Source of the DNA: Deltaproteobacteria bacterium
GTDB lineage: Bacteria > Desulfobacterota > Desulfobacteria > Desulfobacterales > Desulfatirhabdiaceae
DNA: 9,186 bases
Direction: 5' to 3'
Assembly (NCBI GenBank): GCA_021778975.1
Contig: JAJYBO010000108.1
Location: 1-9,186 of the forward strand
Shown: positions 6,502-9,186 of the stretch, piece by piece
Position numbering within the stretch: position 1 is the stretch's first letter
How the letters are laid out: every line of letters begins with the position of its first letter
Notes under the pieces: model-generated
What the model saw: the letters and a program-made list of their open reading frames with translations, nothing else
Told to the model about the DNA's origin: nothing
Databases searched by the model: none
Made by a program: the position numbers and the translations under genes

Positions 6502-9171
6502 TCAGAAAGAATACCCTATCGAAAAATACAATCGTCCCGGCGCTTCACTGGCTTCTGGATGCAGCTTGAACCCATACACCAGCCCGACGGGACCGATCGG
6601 CGTGATATACCGGAATCCAAAACCGGTGGATGTCCGAAATCCATCCGGAATATTGGATGTCTGATAGCGACCGAGCGCTCCGGTATCCACGAAGAGATCG
6701 AGTTCCAGATCGTGCCCCAGGTCAATCCTGCTTTCAACGGTCCCGGATGTGGACATTCGCCCGCCAACCGGCGTACCGACGCTGTCATAGCGCAGCATGT
6801 TCTCATCGAATCCCCGCACGCTGGCGGCGCCTCCCAGATAGAAGAGCTGATCCGCGGCCACAATGCGCTGCGTGTTTAGAGGCTCCATGTATCCCCATCT
6901 GGCATTGCACGCCAGGGTCAATCGGGGGATCGGGGTTTTATAGGCGCGGACATCGAGCCTGTACCGGATAAAATTATCCAGGTTGCTGTCCATGCCGTTG
7001 GAGACATCCATATACCCGGCGGCGAAAATGCCCTGGGTGGGCCGAACAAAAGAGTCTCGCGTATCGTATTGCAGTTTGGGGCTGAGTACCATAAGACTTC
7101 GGGGCGTTACGGAATTTGGGGAAAGATTGTCCGTCCAGTAAGTCTGTACTGTGGATTTCGGGTTCTCGTAAAGTTTTCGCTGTTCCGCTCCCAGAGAAAG
7201 TCCTGCGCTCAAGTGGTTTTTCCAGTTTCGGGACAATGTCAGAGATGACCCTGTAATCCGGATGCCAAAACCCTGGTTGAATTCGGACCGGTCTTCCGAA
7301 TACACCGACGCATCCGCTGCAATACGGGTTTGCAGGAACCGGGGCTCGGTCAACCCGGTTTCCAGTTTATAGCCGATCTGGCTGACTTCTGCCTGTACCC
7401 GCGCGCGGGTGTTGGCGCCCCACAGATTGCGGTCTTCAAAGCGGCTATGGGTAAAAGCGCCCCTTTGGGTATCATAGCCGACGCCGGTATCCAGCACATA
7501 AGGTCTGGCTTCTTCGACTTCAACGATGAGGTTGATACGCCGGGCCTTTTCTTTCAGCCCGCAGGCATGAAACTGTACGGAGCGCATGATTTCCATATTC
7601 CGGATATTTTTCTGACTTTCAAGCACTTTTTTGAGAGAAAACGGATCACCGCTTCGAATGGTCATTTCATTTTTCAGAACACGTTCCTGCGTGAGGAAAT
7701 TGCCGACAAACGAGACCTCTCCCAGTGTGACGAAGGGGCCTTCCCCCACCGTGTATTCAATTTTGGCCGTTGGCGGATGATCGGAATACACGATCCGCTC
7801 ATGAATCTGCACATAGGGATGGCCGGTGTCGGAAATCAGATCGCTCAATATGGCTTTGTCGTTTTTGAGCAGATCTTCATCGAAAGGCTTGCCCGGCTTC
7901 AGAGAAAGACTTTTCAGGGCGACCTGCCGAGATACGGAATGCATCCCGAAAATGAGGATATCAGAAACCCGCGTCTGCGCATTTTCGTGGATAGCGATTG
8001 TCACGGCCGCCTTCGTACGATCCGGAGTGAAAACAATATCCGGTGTTGCGTTCGCGGAACGATATCCTTTGGAAAAATACAGCGCGTCAATCGCCTGGAC
8101 ATCTTCGTGGAGGGTTTCCTGCACCAGCGCGCCACTGTTGAAAATACCGCGTTGACGGGAAAGTATTTGGCCCTTTATGTCGCGGATGGGCACATCGTGA
8201 TTGCCATGAATGGCGATCTTGTCAATTTGCGTGCGAACGCCTTCCTGGATATGAATGAGGATTTTTTTTTCAGCGGGCGGCGCGGAATTGGTGGTGCTGT
8301 TTTCCGTAATGCTGACCTGCGGATCCAGATATCCGGCGTTATGGTATCGGGTCTTGATTTTGTGAACGGAGAGGCTGATGCCCGTGTCATTAAATTTTCC
8401 TTCGGAAGCAAACACCAGATCGCCGTTCAAATCGCTTGTGGACATATGATGATTGCCGGACCAGATGAACCGGTAATGCGCGCCTTCGGCGACCGCGATG
8501 TTCAGCGTCATTTCGGATATATCTGTGGGGCTGGGGGTGAGGGTATAGTGGAGTCGGGCGTCCAGATAGCCGTTACGCCAGTACAGGGTGGACAGTTTGT
8601 GTATGTCTTTCTGGATATCGCTTTCGATGAGATGTCCGGAAATTCCGGGCAGCAGGGATTGTCGCCATGTCGTCATCAAAGATTTCAGACGGAGAACGGA
8701 AAATGCGTGAACACCGCTGAAGTGAATGTGAGACAGATGTAGAAATCCTTCGTTACGGATGGTGATCTGGATTTTGCGGTTCGCGCCGTCCGAAGCCGGT
8801 AGCAATTCGATAACGACGGACGGTTTCAGAAAGCCCTGTTGTTTCAAACAAGTAACGATGCGTGATGTCTGTTCCGGAATGATATCGGGATTCAGAACAG
8901 CGCCGGCGCGCAGTGTAGTGACGTCCAGGATGCTGCGTTCGGACAGGGGGAAAGCGCCAATCACCTGGATATCGGTAATCCTGGGTCCCTGGCTTGCCCG
9001 CAGGCAGGATACATCCTGTGAGGCTGCTTCCGGTATGGGATAGGCGGTTTCGACCGCAGGTTTGACGGTTTCAGGAATTGCCGAATCGGCGCAACAGACG
9101 GTGCAGCTTCCCAGAAACACGACCCAAAAGAGGGGTAAGACCCATCGGATATGGTTGTTAGCGGAACTCAT
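6502..9171 (-). CDS. Omp85-family outer-membrane protein (BamA/TamA type) with six POTRA domains
   Basis: This 889-residue protein has an N-terminal export signal (hydrophobic core about 10-22, likely cleavage near C27-A28|D29). A linker follows, then six POTRA-like units at about 64-142, 143-230, 231-311, 312-397, 398-478 and 479-558. Each has the beta-alpha-alpha-beta-beta pattern, with a short I-x-G-x start strand and a G-Y/F-x turn before the later strands. The remaining 330 residues are an Omp85 beta-barrel: Y-D-T-R-D-S (702-707), the conserved V785-R-G-F loop motif, L-F-V-D-T-G (826-831), and a C-terminal strand ending G-Y-S-F with terminal phenylalanine, the BAM recognition signal. Omp85 proteins insert or secrete proteins at the outer membrane. 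E. coli BamA has five POTRAs and TamA three, so the exact role is open; the barrel length is closer to TamA. The start overlaps a TGA in another frame (ATGA) and has no clear Shine-Dalgarno, suggesting coupling to an upstream gene (tamB is a common neighbour) outside the window. Confidence 0.92.
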   Translation of the reverse strand: MSSANNHIRWVLPLFWVVFLGSCTVCCADSAIPETVKPAVETAYPIPEAASQDVSCLRASQGPRITDIQVIGAFPLSERSILDVTTLRAGAVLNPDIIPEQTSRIVTCLKQQGFLKPSVVIELLPASDGANRKIQITIRNEGFLHLSHIHFSGVHAFSVLRLKSLMTTWRQSLLPGISGHLIESDIQKDIHKLSTLYWRNGYLDARLHYTLTPSPTDISEMTLNIAVAEGAHYRFIWSGNHHMSTSDLNGDLVFASEGKFNDTGISLSVHKIKTRYHNAGYLDPQVSITENSTTNSAPPAEKKILIHIQEGVRTQIDKIAIHGNHDVPIRDIKGQILSRQRGIFNSGALVQETLHEDVQAIDALYFSKGYRSANATPDIVFTPDRTKAAVTIAIHENAQTRVSDILIFGMHSVSRQVALKSLSLKPGKPFDEDLLKNDKAILSDLISDTGHPYVQIHERIVYSDHPPTAKIEYTVGEGPFVTLGEVSFVGNFLTQERVLKNEMTIRSGDPFSLKKVLESQKNIRNMEIMRSVQFHACGLKEKARRINLIVEVEEARPYVLDTGVGYDTQRGAFTHSRFEDRNLWGANTRARVQAEVSQIGYKLETGLTEPRFLQTRIAADASVYSEDRSEFNQGFGIRITGSSLTLSRNWKNHLSAGLSLGAEQRKLYENPKSTVQTYWTDNLSPNSVTPRSLMVLSPKLQYDTRDSFVRPTQGIFAAGYMDVSNGMDSNLDNFIRYRLDVRAYKTPIPRLTLACNARWGYMEPLNTQRIVAADQLFYLGGAASVRGFDENMLRYDSVGTPVGGRMSTSGTVESRIDLGHDLELDLFVDTGALGRYQTSNIPDGFRTSTGFGFRYITPIGPVGLVYGFKLHPEASEAPGRLYFSIGYSF

Positions 9172-9186
9172 GGCGGTATTTGAGTT

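Noticed and set aside
7330..8742. A 470-codon plus-strand open frame
   Set aside because: It lies wholly antisense to the Omp85 gene, whose domains and motifs are clear. The translation shows no recognisable domain, so it is a shadow frame.
9103..9114. Possible lipobox (L-G-S-C at residues 20-23) in the Omp85 N-terminus
   Set aside because: Omp85 barrel proteins are not known as lipoproteins, and a signal peptidase I site follows at about residue 28. The match is weak.

Overview
The window reads as a piece of a Gram-negative bacterial chromosome. I see no mobile-element genes, RNA genes or CRISPR array. It encodes an outer-membrane Omp85 protein and a protein with a cleavable signal peptide. 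GC content looks close to 50% by eye. The DUF6785/DUF6784 membrane protein, the OPT-like partner, the style of the small hypothetical proteins and an intergenic inverted repeat all remind me of anaerobic Desulfobacterota (Desulfobacterales). That placement is from memory of similar loci, not from a search.

Every supported gene lies on the minus strand, so transcription runs from right to left. There are two blocks. The right-hand block (9171 to 5564) holds a large Omp85/BamA-TamA-type outer-membrane protein with what I count as six POTRA domains. About 20 bases downstream follows a complete arginase with all metal ligands in place. The Omp85 start overlaps a TGA stop in another frame (ATGA), so this block probably continues an operon that begins beyond the right edge.

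The two blocks are separated by a 240-base gap (5324-5563). It contains a MITE-like inverted repeat built on GTAAAAAGTC-type arms, and a candidate sigma70 promoter with a small perfect dyad in its spacer. It also contains the ribosome binding site for a TTG-initiated gene. I moved that gene's start downstream from an ATG that lies inside the repeat.

The left-hand block (5323 to beyond position 1) holds four tightly packed genes: a DUF6785/DUF6784 polytopic membrane protein, a second polytopic protein of OPT-transporter type, a small secreted protein with two cysteines, and an uncharacterised protein with a CxxC motif cut off by the left edge. The two membrane proteins have nearly equal length (664 and 653 residues) and share landmarks at matching positions. 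They may therefore be diverged paralogues acting as a pair, perhaps as a two-subunit importer with a periplasmic partner. This cluster is the best candidate here for an undescribed system. Its substrate and function cannot be read from the sequence.
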